In this document: positions 51,974-62,196 of the stretch, piece after piece
How the letters are laid out: every line of letters begins with the position of its first letter
How positions within the stretch are numbered: the stretch's first letter is position 1
From: Candidatus Vallotiella sp. (ex Adelges kitamiensis)
GTDB taxonomy: Bacteria; Pseudomonadota; Gammaproteobacteria; Burkholderiales; Burkholderiaceae
Direction of reading: 5' to 3'
Length of the DNA stretch: 64,000 nt
Assembly (NCBI RefSeq): GCF_020342435.1
Contig: NZ_CP080504.1
Location: 883,081 to 947,080 of the forward strand
Made by a program: the position numbers and the translations under genes
Notes under the pieces: generated by a model
What the model saw: only the letters and a program-made list of their open reading frames with translations
What the model was told of the DNA's origin: nothing
The model's database searches: none

Positions 51974-53305
51974 TGCTAGATAAAGATACTATTTCTGAAA
52001 TGGTACGATACTGATGCGCTACACGATTTTATGAGACGTTGGCAATGAATTATACAGGGCAGAATCTAGGCGGATACCTTCTAAGTAAGCTGCCCGAATC
52101 AGACTAAAGCACTACTGTAGCATGAAATGCATAAAAAAACGAGGGCAAATCAGTGTTGCTATTAATGTGCGATCAGAAACCGTCATCTAGATGTAATACT
52201 AAAAATTAGTAATGAATAGTGGTAGCTACACCATTCGCGTGCATTTCTTAAATATAAGCAGGCAATCTCTGATACAACACCCTTCCGAGACGCGCTGTAA
52301 GCACCTATATCTGCGTTAATATTTAGCTAACATGCTCAATGACACGAGGGCTTTGTTAGCCGATGCAATCTAAACATAAACGGAAAATAGGCTGCGTGCC
52401 TAGTTTAGGCTGTTTATAGGCATGAGCAAAACTAGTCTTACGCTTATGTTCCAATAAGCCAGCTTCAAATGCGGTATTCCGCTAGATGCCGATAGCATTT
52501 GATATATGGATTTGCTTAATCCTTATTAGGATAAGCAGCTTTATTTACTAACTGGGCTCGACTAGACGGCGTTGACTTTCTTGCTGCTACGCCACTAGTC
52601 GGCGTGATGATGAACAATACTTCTGAATATCTAGCTAAGTAGTTGCCGTATTTCCAAGATGACAATCGCGCTTACTTAAGCATATCAATCATGTGTATTG
52701 TCAGATAGAATCGATCATTTATATCACCAAGGTGCTTAGTGCCCGCTTCGCGCGTGAGGCAGATGTGCTGCTATGCCATCTCAATATTTTTGGCCTGTAT
52801 AGCTGTGAAGTATCGCTTTTAGAAAATTTTATCGAACGGTTTAGTAACAAAACGAGAAATGTAACCAAGCATTTCTCCTGATTCGATTTCGTGTGGTGTT
52901 GTAGTAGTCCGACACATATAATACCCGACTTTTCTATATGATTAGAAGGTATCTCTCCTACTCACCTGAATCGGAGCATTTCAGATCATTTAGTACCAAG
53001 CGAGTTATGCGTCACTTCCGGTTGTCTTATCAGGCTAAATTTAACAGACTAAACCCGATAAACAGACTGCAATAACTCGCTGTACGTATAATTATTATTT
53101 GACAACTGCCTTCGACTTCAGTACTCTTTCCTAGACTACAAATCATCGCTCCCCTATAATAAATAACTTAGTTCACGATATTCATCAAACTGTGCACGCT
53201 TGCTTAACAATCTAATCTGGGTATCTCTTTGGCTTGAACCCGGCTTAGTCAGACGTTCAAAATTAAGGTCGTACCACATGCTGCGGAACAAACTACCATG
53301 GTAGA

Positions 53306-54409
53306 TTATGATAGAATTCTATTAAGAAGCTTTCGAACCGGCGCCGGCAAGCCATAGTTGCTAATAGCGTCAAGTCGTACCCATGCTGTATCGGCGTTAG
53401 CAATAGCGGGTGGTTTATTGGATAGTTTTGCAGACTGCACTTCAATCTCTAAGAGAAAATGTGTAAACGCGTGCGCTAACGAAGCAAGCGGCGATAGCAC
53501 GACTGGCGCGCCTCCAAGTTGCTCGGCACGGGCAGCAAGCCTATTCACGTCATATGCCTCGGGCAAACTCCAGAGCCCGCCCCAGATACCAGACGGTGGT
53601 CGTTTTTCGAGTAGAACCTGATCAGCACTGCGCAATACTAGCAGCATTATACGACGTATTGGTATGGACTTCCTTGGCCTAGAAACCGGTAACTCGTGCT
53701 GCCGGTTCGTTAAATTAGCTATGCACACGTGTTCGAACGGGCAGCGAGCGCAAACTGGGCGAATACGTAGACATAGTATTGCCCCTAGATCCATAAGCCC
53801 TTGAGTATACGAAACGATAGGCTCAATCGGTGTATTATGGAATTTCTCTACCTCATTGAATACTCTCCTGGATACTTTATGAACTGTGGGCAGCAATGAT
53901 TCGGCCAGCGCCCACATTTCAGTCTCCACGCGCTTATCTCCTGGAAAGCCATTAATCCCAAAAATCCGTGCAAGTACTCGTTTGACATTGCCGTCCAAAA
54001 TAGGCGAGTATATGCCAAATGAGAATGCAGCAATCGCCGCTGCCGTTGATCGCCCGATTCCCGGTAGTAATGCAAGTTGCTCAACAGTCTTCGGAAACAA
54101 ACCGCCATACTGTGGCTGAACAATTATCTGAGCGCAGTGGTGTAAGTTTCTCGCGCGTGCGTAGTAGCCTAGTCCACTCCATAGTGTCATCACGTCATCA
54201 GATGAGGCAGCCGCTAATACGTGAACATTCGGAAACCGGGTAAGGAACCTAGCATAATACGGAATCACTGTCGAGACCTGCGTTTGCTGCAACATTATCT
54301 CGGATAACCATACTTGATACGGATCTCGACTGCGTTGCCACGGCAGGTTATGCCGCCCATGTGCAAGCTGCCATGCAATTAGATGCGGTGCAAAGTTAGA
54401 TGGTTCTAT
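53306..54409 (-). CDS. mutY: Adenine DNA glycosylase MutY with an apparent ATA start
   Basis: MutY removes adenine mispaired with 8-oxoguanine. The first ATG in frame (54295) begins inside the conserved WLSEIMLQQTQV and would delete the catalytic Glu. Reading further upstream, IEPSNFAPHLIAWQ...LPWQRSRDPY continues without a stop to an ATA at 54409, which has AAGGGG six bases in front. Counting from this ATA gives 367 residues and puts the catalytic Glu at position 37, the E. coli number. Asp139 in LDGNVKRV, and Cys213, Cys220, Cys223 and Cys229 for the [4Fe-4S] cluster, are kept. A C-terminal Nudix-like domain follows. About 15-20 extra residues lie before SYTQGLMDLGA. Either ATA starts it or the gene has just lost its start. 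Confidence 0.85.
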   Translation of the reverse strand: MEPSNFAPHLIAWQLAHGRHNLPWQRSRDPYQVWLSEIMLQQTQVSTVIPYYARFLTRFPNVHVLAAASSDDVMTLWSGLGYYARARNLHHCAQIIVQPQYGGLFPKTVEQLALLPGIGRSTAAAIAAFSFGIYSPILDGNVKRVLARIFGINGFPGDKRVETEMWALAESLLPTVHKVSRRVFNEVEKFHNTPIEPIVSYTQGLMDLGAILCLRIRPVCARCPFEHVCIANLTNRQHELPVSRPRKSIPIRRIMLLVLRSADQVLLEKRPPSGIWGGLWSLPEAYDVNRLAARAEQLGGAPVVLSPLASLAHAFTHFLLEIEVQSAKLSNKPPAIANADTAWVRLDAISNYGLPAPVRKLLNRILS

Positions 54410-55887
54410 ATTAGTCCCCTTAAATATATTTATTTAGTACTAGTAGACTCTATAATAATAGCAATAGTTCTACTTTGCCCGCGATATGCAAGCCCATGTA
54501 AATGAGGGATAAGATAAGAGGTTGGATATAAACAAAATAGATGAATTTAGAATAACTTCTCTCTCACTGTTTCCTCTATCTCGCTGCCCTTCCCTTTAAA
54601 CGAAGGCGTAAACAGGCTATCTAATAGATGTTGTATCCATGAGGATATGATCTCATTGTTGTCATAAGCATTTTCTTTATCAATACCGTAATCTAGACAG
54701 CGCCGCACTTGAAAAAGCTTAACCCTAAGCCTGACCAGTACCTGATACTTAAGCTTACTACTCAATAAGCGCGGGTAGGAATTGCTAGCAAGTTACGAAG
54801 AAATCACGGCGGGCTGGATATCAACCAGTCTTTAAATTAATGCGTAATTAAGCTGTTTATCCTCGAGTGTGAGTAGTGAATATCCTCCGCATCCTTCTAC
54901 TTTGGAGATTATGCTTAAGTTCGAGATTAAGTTGACTATTGACTTCTAATCACTCTACAGAAATCGAAGCTAAAAAACGTTAGCCTGCTAGGCATAGACA
55001 AGGTCGCAGAAATTGCTTTACTCTCGTAAATCTCTATTGCTGTGCAATGCAACACCTATTTGAAACAGTACATACTCGAGTCAAGCTATACAAAGTAATT
55101 CCTAACTATTTATTGTTCTGAAAGCGCTAAAATATAAACTTTCTATCTACTTAAATCAGAAATTTGCTAGGTCTTCCCCGAATTAAGCTACCCATCAAAA
55201 ATTCTGATAACGTATAGTGCAGACTGCACTTCGGATTCGTATGTAAGTCAGAATTCATTAATCAGCTCTCACTAATTAAGCTTGATTAGAGAAAATTATT
55301 AAACTCGAGGTAAAGCTTACACAATAGCACCTCGCAACGGAAAAGCCTGGATAGAACTAAATCCAGGTTAAACATATCTCTATCTAGCATCGTATAAATT
55401 ACGTTAGGGCCAAAATGTAACTAGAATGCAGGTTCTGCTGCAACCGAAGAGTCCGGTGGCTTATAGTAAGCTCGCGCATCCTCAAGCAAAAACTGGGTAA
55501 TAATAGATCATGGAAGCATTATCATTGCCGTAGGACACTAATTTCGTAGTGAAAAGCACTATCTGGATTAAGGTGGATAAGGTTAACGCGTTGAACTGAA
55601 TGTGTCGCGCATATAACTTTCAACTAAATTTGGAGATCAGGTCGCGTTTATACAAAGCACCGAGAGAGCGGCGATTAGAGCAAGCCACAGGCAGCATAGC
55701 AGCAATCACGAAGATTAAGTGAATATTGGTGTTACCTAAAAAAACTACAGCGATACCCCATCGACAACCTGTGAAAATAGTACTCTACTACTGACTAGTG
55801 TATGCCATCGATTGCTTATTATTTTGTCTATACAATGTACATTATGTATCGCTACTTACTAATAGCGGCTTGGGGTAGTTGATTGTC
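54410..55887. other. 1.5 kb gene-free stretch between mutY and lolB
   Basis: Burkholderia has mutM (fpg) and a TPR-protein gene here. Neither can be read. A 72-codon frame at 54547-54765 (-) has no recognised motif. A CCTGGAT / ATCCAGG stem lies near 55346-55367. The lolB promoter should be close to 55800-55870. Confidence 0.5.
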
Positions 55888-56475
55888 ATGCGCTACTCGT
55901 GCGTTACGCTCAGTCTCAGTCTCATTGCGCTGCTAGCCTCATGCGCAACCCTACAACAATCTGCTCAGACAGTTTCCGATACAGGCGATGCGAAATCGAG
56001 GCAAACTGTGTATACGTATCATGGACGCTTCACGGTCAGATACCAGGATCAGAGTAGGAACTCGCGCACTGCCTATGGAAATTTTAATTGGTATGAAAAC
56101 GATCAGACTATTACTCTGAAATTGCTAGACCCGTTCAATGAAGTATTAGCTATTGTTGTAGCTGGATCAGAACTAGCTTCTCTCGAGTTGCCTAATGAGA
56201 GGCCACAGATAGCGCCAAGCATATCGGAGCTAATGCGAAGTACGCTAGGCTTTTTACTGCCAGTTAAAGATCTTCGATATTGGTTACGGCCATTAGCGTC
56301 GCCAGATTCGCATGCATTAACGTCAACTGACAGCGCCAACCACCTAAGGCGTATTGATCAGGACGGTTGGAATATTAAATATTTAGCCTACACCGACGCG
56401 CCGGAAAACCGTATCAAAATTATACATCTGACGCAGAAAGCATTACGATTATCAATTAAGCTAGTACTCGACTAA
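55888..56475 (+). CDS. lolB: Outer-membrane lipoprotein LolB
   Basis: LolB accepts lipoproteins from LolA and inserts them in the outer membrane. The 195-residue precursor has a lipoprotein signal peptide with lipobox LLASC and the acylated Cys at 19. The mature part keeps YHGRFTVRYQ and the LLDPFNEVLA region of the LolB fold. The frame could begin with a TTG at 55879, but ATG 55888 gives a typical signal peptide. ispE follows after 35 bases, the standard lolB-ispE pair. Sequence is diverged but unbroken. Confidence 0.92.
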   Translation: MRYSCVTLSLSLIALLASCATLQQSAQTVSDTGDAKSRQTVYTYHGRFTVRYQDQSRNSRTAYGNFNWYENDQTITLKLLDPFNEVLAIVVAGSELASLELPNERPQIAPSISELMRSTLGFLLPVKDLRYWLRPLASPDSHALTSTDSANHLRRIDQDGWNIKYLAYTDAPENRIKIIHLTQKALRLSIKLVLD

Positions 56476-56510
56476 TAAATTGAATGTAGATCGATGTAGC
56501 GTAGACTCCT

Positions 56511-57407
56511 ATGACTGAAACTGAAGAGACACTGCGAAACTGTGCAGCTCCAGCGAAACTTAATCTTTTCTTACATATAACTGGCCAGCGAGGCGATGGG
56601 TACCATGAATTGCAGACCGTATTCCAGTTGCTGGACTGGAGCGACGTGCTGCATTTCCGGCGCCGCAATGATGGGAAAGTTCACCATCTTCGACCACTGA
56701 ACGGAATCCCTGAGCAGACTGACCTTAGTATTCGAGCAGCAAAGCTATTGCAACAGCATAGCGGTTGCCATTATGGTGTAGAGATCGACATTGATAAGTA
56801 CTTGCCGATAGGAGCGGGAATTGGCGGAGGTAGTTCGGATGCGGCAACTACGCTGCTTGCGTTAAACCAGCTGTGGCGACTGTACTTACCGCGCACGACA
56901 CTACAAGCTCTAGCACTAAAACTCGGTGCAGATGTTCCATTCTTTATATTTGGGCGAAATGCATTTGCACAAGGAATAGGTGAAAAACTACAATCAGTGC
57001 AGCTGCCGAAACGCACGTTCTTAGTAGTTAAACCGTCGGTGCATGTGCTAACCGCTGAAATTTTCCGCTCCGAAGCGTTGACAAGAAACACCAAACGCAT
57101 AAAAATTATAGACTTTCTTGCGCAACAAAACACTGCTCATGCAAGTCAAGCACACAAAGGAAGTTGGCCAGATAATTTTGGCCAAAACGATATGCAGTCT
57201 GTTGTCTCTAAAAAATACGTAGAAGTAGCGCAAGTATTAGATTGGTTTTCAACAATCAGGCCAGCACGTATGACTGGATCAGGTTCCAGCGTGTTTACAG
57301 CATTTTCTAGCGGGGCTAAGATAATACAAGCAAAGCTTCCTACTAGCTGGGAGAGTATAATAGTATCAAGTCTGGACTGCCATCCGTTGTATGATTATAC
57401 TTCATAG
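56511..57407 (+). CDS. ispE: 4-diphosphocytidyl-2-C-methyl-D-erythritol kinase
   Basis: GHMP kinase of the MEP isoprenoid pathway, 298 residues. Lys16 (PAKLNL) and Asp141 (GADVPFF) form the active site; the glycine-rich ATP loop is [14 protein letters not shown] (about 100-113) and motif III is [12 protein letters not shown] near residue 258. It follows lolB and precedes tRNA-Gln and prs. The middle part (about 195-235) is less conserved. Intact isoprenoid synthesis is consistent with a kept Fe-S carrier ErpA, which feeds IspG and IspH. Confidence 0.94.
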   Translation: MTETEETLRNCAAPAKLNLFLHITGQRGDGYHELQTVFQLLDWSDVLHFRRRNDGKVHHLRPLNGIPEQTDLSIRAAKLLQQHSGCHYGVEIDIDKYLPIGAGIGGGSSDAATTLLALNQLWRLYLPRTTLQALALKLGADVPFFIFGRNAFAQGIGEKLQSVQLPKRTFLVVKPSVHVLTAEIFRSEALTRNTKRIKIIDFLAQQNTAHASQAHKGSWPDNFGQNDMQSVVSKKYVEVAQVLDWFSTIRPARMTGSGSSVFTAFSSGAKIIQAKLPTSWESIIVSSLDCHPLYDYTS

Positions 57408-57502
57408 TCGATTAATAAAATGCCGTAAACACGCTGGAACCTGATAAAGATTTCACCGTATTAAGCTCAAGAGTTTTCGTAGCGAAAATAATGTGTATGT
57501 AG

Positions 57503-57579
57503 AGGGGAGTCGCCAAGTTGGTTAAGGCACCGGATTTTGATTCCGGCATTCGAAGGTTCGAATCCTTCCTCCCCTGCCA
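57503..57579 (+). tRNA. tRNA-Gln (anticodon TTG)
   Basis: A 77-base tRNA with encoded CCA. The acceptor stem AGGGGAG pairs with CTCCCCT, the discriminator is G, the anticodon stem CCGGA/TCCGG holds the loop TTTTGAT with TTG in the middle, and the T-loop is TTCGAAT. It lies between ispE and prs, the same place as in Burkholderia. All arms pair well. Confidence 0.97.
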
Positions 57580-57610
57580 ATAGCCACGCCTACCGAGTAG
57601 CGGATGTACG

Positions 57611-58564
57611 ATGAATAGTGACGGCCTAATGGTATTTACTGGAAACGCAAATCCATCGCTTGCGCAGGAGGTTGTCAAAATCTTGGGTATTCCTCTTGGT
57701 AAAGCGATGATTAGTCGCTTCTCAGATGGAGAAATTCAAGTCGAGATACAAGAAAACGTTCGTGGCAAAGATGTATTTGTTTTGCAATCGACCTGTGCGC
57801 CGACGAACGATAATCTGATGGAGTTAATGATTATGGTCGATGCACTCAAGCGTGCATCGGCTGGACGGATCACGGCAGCTATTCCATATTTTGGTTATGC
57901 CCGACAAGATCGCCGACCACGCTCAGCTCGCGTTGCAATTTCTGCAAAAGTTATTGCTAATATGCTGGAAATCGCTGGTGTTGAACGAATCATCACTATG
58001 GATCTACATGCTGATCAGATTCAAGGTTTTTTCGATATTCCAGTCGATAATATTTATGCGACACCGATGCTGCTCGGCGATCTACGCAAGCAGGCATACG
58101 ATGATCTTCTGGTCGTGTCACCAGATGTCGGCGGCGTAGTACGCGCGCGTGCTCTAGCAAAGCAGCTCGATACAGATCTAGCAATTATCGATAAACGCCG
58201 CCCCAAAGCAAATGTTGCTAAAGTGATGAACATCATCGGTGAGGTTGAGGGCCGCACGTGTGTGATTATGGACGATATGGTCGACACCGCCGGTACACTA
58301 TGCAAAGCCGCTCAAGTACTGAAAGAACGTGGCACGAAGAAGGTCTTTGCATATGCGACGCATCCAGTGCTGTCTGGTAGCGCGATCGAGAGCATTGCTG
58401 ACTCAGCACTCGATGAGCTAGTCGTTACAGATACAATCCCACTCAGCAGGCATGCGCTGGCGTGCTTACGGGTTCGTACCTTATCATGCGCTGGCCTACT
58501 TGCCGAAACTTTCTCACGAATTCGCCGGGGTGAGTCAGTAATGTCACTCTTTGCTGAGCACTAA
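57611..58564 (+). CDS. prs: Ribose-phosphate pyrophosphokinase (PRPP synthetase)
   Basis: Makes PRPP for nucleotides, histidine and NAD; 317 residues. The pyrophosphate/metal motif [11 protein letters not shown] (about 130-140) and the PRPP loop [10 protein letters not shown] (about 220-229) are intact, as are [10 protein letters not shown] and YFGYARQDR. It lies 31 bases after the tRNA and is followed by rplY. Highly conserved; no damage. Confidence 0.97.
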   Translation: MNSDGLMVFTGNANPSLAQEVVKILGIPLGKAMISRFSDGEIQVEIQENVRGKDVFVLQSTCAPTNDNLMELMIMVDALKRASAGRITAAIPYFGYARQDRRPRSARVAISAKVIANMLEIAGVERIITMDLHADQIQGFFDIPVDNIYATPMLLGDLRKQAYDDLLVVSPDVGGVVRARALAKQLDTDLAIIDKRRPKANVAKVMNIIGEVEGRTCVIMDDMVDTAGTLCKAAQVLKERGTKKVFAYATHPVLSGSAIESIADSALDELVVTDTIPLSRHALACLRVRTLSCAGLLAETFSRIRRGESVMSLFAEH

Positions 58565-58746
58565 ACTTTATCAAGTAGGCCAGCGAGTTTGCTATTAAAG
58601 CCAATATATTCAATCCAGAGTATGTTGTTCTATCTATGTATTTTAGGGTGAATTAAGTTCGCTCTAGATTAAATAGCCTATTTTAATAACTCATGCAATT
58701 TGCCTGGACCTACTAAATAGTCTTAGGTAGTTATTGGAGAGATAAC

Positions 58747-59364
58747 ATGAAAGTAGTCGCTTTCGAGCGTAGTCAGCAGGGAACGAGCGCAAGCCGCCGT
58801 CTTCGAAATTCGGGAAAAATGCCGGGTGTTGTATATGGTGCGGGCACTGAACCGAAGTTAATTGAGTTAGATCATAATACGCTGTATTATGCAATGCATA
58901 AAGAAGCGTTTCATTCATCGATCCTTGATCTAGAAATTTCTGGTGTAACTGAAAAAGTTCTATTGCGAGATGTTCAGTATCATCCATTCCGTCGGCTAGT
59001 TCTCCATGTAGACTTCCAACGTGTTGACGAAAAGAAAAAAATTACAGTAAAAGTTCCGCTACATTATATAAACCAAGAAATATCACCAGCAGTAAGACTT
59101 GGTGGTGGCGTGATTATGCATGTGTTAAATGAAATTGAAGCAACATGCTTTCCAAGCAACCTGCCCGAGTTTATCGAGGTAGACTTAACCAACTTTGAGT
59201 TAAACCAATCGTTACATGCAAAAAATATTAAGCTACCATCTGGTGTCGAACTAACACCGCATTCTGAGCAGGAAAATCCGGTGATTGTATCCGCGACTCT
59301 GCCTGCCGATACAGTATCAGATAACGTAGGTGAGTCATTGAAAAGCAACATACCAGTCGCATAG
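58747..59364 (+). CDS. rplY: 50S ribosomal protein L25 (general stress protein Ctc form)
   Basis: A 5S rRNA-binding protein of 205 residues. The N-terminal L25 domain (about 1-92: [31 protein letters not shown]) is followed by the TL5/Ctc-type C-terminal domain (about 95-185). A strong GGAGAG lies just before the ATG. Position between prs and pth is the universal order. The tail after residue 185 is shorter in alanine than in free-living relatives but otherwise normal. Confidence 0.95.
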   Translation: MKVVAFERSQQGTSASRRLRNSGKMPGVVYGAGTEPKLIELDHNTLYYAMHKEAFHSSILDLEISGVTEKVLLRDVQYHPFRRLVLHVDFQRVDEKKKITVKVPLHYINQEISPAVRLGGGVIMHVLNEIEATCFPSNLPEFIEVDLTNFELNQSLHAKNIKLPSGVELTPHSEQENPVIVSATLPADTVSDNVGESLKSNIPVA

Positions 59365-59545
59365 TCTATGCATACTTCGTATTATATAAAGACTTAGTAG
59401 TAAGGCTTATCATATAAAAATTGATCTTTTAATCCGTTAGCGCAATGCGATTTATTTAATTAGTGATGCTAGGTGTTCCGTCTGATAGCTGCATGTAGTC
59501 AAAATATCTTGACAAAATTCATGAATATCAAAACCTAAAACCTTC

Positions 59546-60130
59546 ATGATAAAATTGATTGTCGGAATTGGAAATCCAGGCGCCGAATATGTAACTACGC
59601 GGCATAATATAGGCTTCTGGTTTGTTGATCGGCTTGCACAAGAACTTAGCGCAGAGCTACATAATGATCATCGTTTTCATGGCAATTATGTAAAAATACG
59701 TCTGCACAGAAACGATGTTTATTTGTTAAAACCTAAAACATTTATGAACCGGTCTGGGCTATCTGTGATGGCGTTAGCAAAATTCTTCAAGATTTTGCCC
59801 CAATCTATTCTCATTGTTCATGATGAGTTAGATTTTCCGCCAGGCACTGCTAAATTAAAGTTAGGCGGTAGCAGTGGCGGCCATAATGGCTTGAAGAATA
59901 TTGCTGCGCATCTATCAACTTGGCAATATTGGCGGCTACGTATCGGTATTGGCCATCCACGAGCTCTAATTCCAGATTCAGAAAACACACACGCAAGCTC
60001 TAAACTTGATGTAGTCGATTTCGTGCTAAAAGCACCTCGCTTAGAAGAAAAAAAACTTATCGACGCAGCTATTGACGATAGTCTTAAACTAATGCCATTA
60101 ATCGTTAACGGAAAGTTAGAACGCTCGTGA
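59546..60130 (+). CDS. pth: Peptidyl-tRNA hydrolase
   Basis: Recycles tRNA from peptidyl-tRNA that falls off the ribosome; 194 residues. Asn10 (GIGNPG), His20 (TTRHNIG) and Asp93 (HDELDFPPG) make up the known active site, with the same numbers as in E. coli. LKPKTFMNRSG and SSGGHNGLKNI are conserved. It follows rplY by 181 bases. Complete. Confidence 0.96.
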   Translation: MIKLIVGIGNPGAEYVTTRHNIGFWFVDRLAQELSAELHNDHRFHGNYVKIRLHRNDVYLLKPKTFMNRSGLSVMALAKFFKILPQSILIVHDELDFPPGTAKLKLGGSSGGHNGLKNIAAHLSTWQYWRLRIGIGHPRALIPDSENTHASSKLDVVDFVLKAPRLEEKKLIDAAIDDSLKLMPLIVNGKLERS

Positions 60131-60233
60131 CGCACGCCATGCATCGCGCATAGTACAAAATAGAGAGGCCACATACATAGTATGTGCTTATGCGACTATA
60201 GTTTGTGGGGGCATTTCAATGCTTTTTGGCAGC

Positions 60234-60503
<270 letters not shown>

Positions 60504-60595
60504 CTAGAAAAATACAAATGTTATTATTTTTCTGAGTGGCTTACAAAGCAGGTATGATAAATCTGTCTGTTTAAATAATCTGCGCGGGCATAGCG

Positions 60596-61120
60596 TTAAG
60601 AGGTAATAGTGATCTTAGGATGAGGGGCTGTGGTATGAGAAGCTTGAGTACATTTCTTTTTAAGCCACTTTTCAACTGAAGGAAATACAAACTTACTAAC
60701 GTCTCCGCCTAATTGTGCGATTTCGCGCACAAGTGTACCCGAAATAAATTGGTATTGATCTGATGGCGTCATAAACATCATTTCAACGTCAGGCAGCAGA
60801 TAGCGATTCATTCCCGCCATCTGGAACTCATACTCAAAGTCTGAAACAGCACGCAAGCCACGCACAATTACTCGGGCATTGTTAGAACGAACAAAGTCTT
60901 TAAGCAATCCAGAGAAACTCATTACTTTTACGTTTGTATGATGACCCAATACTTCCTGCGCGATCTCTAAACGCTCCCGCAACAAGAAAAATGGCCTCTT
61001 GTTTCGATTATCGGACACCCCAACCACTAACATGTCGAAAATGCTAGAAGCGCGGCGCACAAGATCTTCGTGACCACGGGTAAGCGGATCAAAAGTACCG
61101 GGATAGACGGCGACTATCAT
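60596..61120 (-). CDS. coaD: Phosphopantetheine adenylyltransferase
   Basis: Joins ATP and 4'-phosphopantetheine to dephospho-CoA, the penultimate step of coenzyme A synthesis; 174 residues from ATG 61120 (a TTG one codon earlier is possible). The nucleotidyl-transferase TxGH motif is in [14 protein letters not shown], and [20 protein letters not shown] closes the active site. [20 protein letters not shown] is also typical. It is downstream of rsmD by 150 bases. Intact. Confidence 0.96.
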   Translation of the reverse strand: MIVAVYPGTFDPLTRGHEDLVRRASSIFDMLVVGVSDNRNKRPFFLLRERLEIAQEVLGHHTNVKVMSFSGLLKDFVRSNNARVIVRGLRAVSDFEYEFQMAGMNRYLLPDVEMMFMTPSDQYQFISGTLVREIAQLGGDVSKFVFPSVEKWLKKKCTQASHTTAPHPKITITS

Positions 61121-61273
61121 CAATATCTTCCTCTCCCCTAATAAACTAGTGTTATAATGTACGTGGTTACGCTAGCGTTTAACGGCAACACACAGGTATA
61201 AGCAAAACTAGAATAATGGTAACTAGCTAACATCTATATAAATATAGCTAACCTATTTTCGGGGAGATGGGCA

Positions 61274-61966
61274 TTATTCACTATTTTTGCGCCGAAGCAA
61301 ATGATAATGCACCGCGCCAGTATGTGCATAGTGTACGATGTGCCACCCCTGTGGGGGCGACCAGCTAAGCTTTGGCTGTGTTTGAGTGTTCCATACCTCC
61401 TCTAATGGGGCATTAGATTCGACGTAGATCGAACCGCGAGGTGTTATAAGCGGGAATATAAATGGTAGCGCGTGCCTAAGCAAATTGCTATCGAATGGTG
61501 GATCTAGGAATACAATGTCAAACTCGGCTGAGGGCAATCTGGCTAAGAACTGCAATGCGTCAGCATGTACAATTTCAATTGTCTGCGCATTCAATTTTTT
61601 TCGGATTGAGCTTATTTGTGTAATTATTTGCGTATGGTGTTCAACCATCACCACACGCTGTGCGCCCCGAGAGGCGGCTTCGAAGCCCAGAGCCCCAGTG
61701 CCAGCAAATAGATCTAAGCATACAAAACCCCTCAGCTGCTGACCTAGCCAGTTAAATAGGGTTTCACGCACGTGATTCGGCGTTGGCCTCAGTACCGCTA
61801 GATCAAGGACTGGAAGAGGCGTGCGCTTCCAGATACCGCCAATAATACGGACCTTCTGGGGCACATGACGCGTTATAGCAATACGACGTGATCCCGGAGA
61901 ATCCAAAACGTGCTTATGCGGTGTGGGAGAAGCAGTAAAAGGTACACAACCGTGCATACGGAACAT
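61274..61966 (-). CDS. rsmD: 16S rRNA (guanine966-N2)-methyltransferase
   Basis: RsmD methylates G966 in 16S rRNA; 230 residues. Conserved RPTPNHVRETLFNWL (about 60-74), SAM-binding LDLFAGTGALGFEAASRGA and the catalytic DPPF motif (FLDPPFDS near 150) are present. The N-terminal ~35 residues are unlike homologues; a second ATG at codon 4, or a start nearer VRIIGG, cannot be excluded. It is divergent from ftsY, again the Burkholderia layout. Confidence 0.9.
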   Translation of the reverse strand: MFRMHGCVPFTASPTPHKHVLDSPGSRRIAITRHVPQKVRIIGGIWKRTPLPVLDLAVLRPTPNHVRETLFNWLGQQLRGFVCLDLFAGTGALGFEAASRGAQRVVMVEHHTQIITQISSIRKKLNAQTIEIVHADALQFLARLPSAEFDIVFLDPPFDSNLLRHALPFIFPLITPRGSIYVESNAPLEEVWNTQTQPKLSWSPPQGWHIVHYAHTGAVHYHLLRRKNSE

Positions 61967-62015
61967 AGGGCTCTGGATTTATTACATTCTGCTGTTGTAG
62001 CTCTTAAGCATGTAC

Positions 62016-62090
62016 TACCATCCTAGCATAAATTAAGTCACTATTTTCACGCCGTAGCGTTAAGAGGAGATAACTTTACCATCCTAGCAT
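62016..62090. repeat. Short direct repeat TACCATCCTAGCAT, two copies
   Basis: The 14 bases occur at 62016-62029 and again at 62077-62090, between the divergent starts of rsmD and ftsY. They may be a duplicated operator-like site or a small tandem relic. The gap between copies is 47 bases. Confidence 0.5.
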
Positions 62091-62196
62091 CAAGCCCAAA
62101 ATTCTGGTGCTCTACTAAAATGCGTACTCTAGCCCTCTAGTGCTCTGCTTCTGGACTTGATATCTCTCACCTATACGTATACGTCCTATATTAAAT

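Larger units (their letters stand above)
50710..53305. other. 2.6 kb gene-free stretch in the place of rpoN-hpf-ptsN-hprK
   Basis: Stop-rich on both strands. Burkholderia carries rpoN, a ribosome hibernation factor, ptsN, hprK and rapZ between lptB and mutY. I tried to read conserved words of these and found none I trust. Frames at 50931-51179 and 52693-52881 are unrecognised. Hairpins occur at 50749-50777 and 51940-51973. Confidence 0.55.

Noticed and set aside
54295-54295. ATG at 54295 as the mutY start
   Set aside because: It would remove the catalytic Glu and the conserved N-terminal helix, both of which are encoded in frame just upstream.
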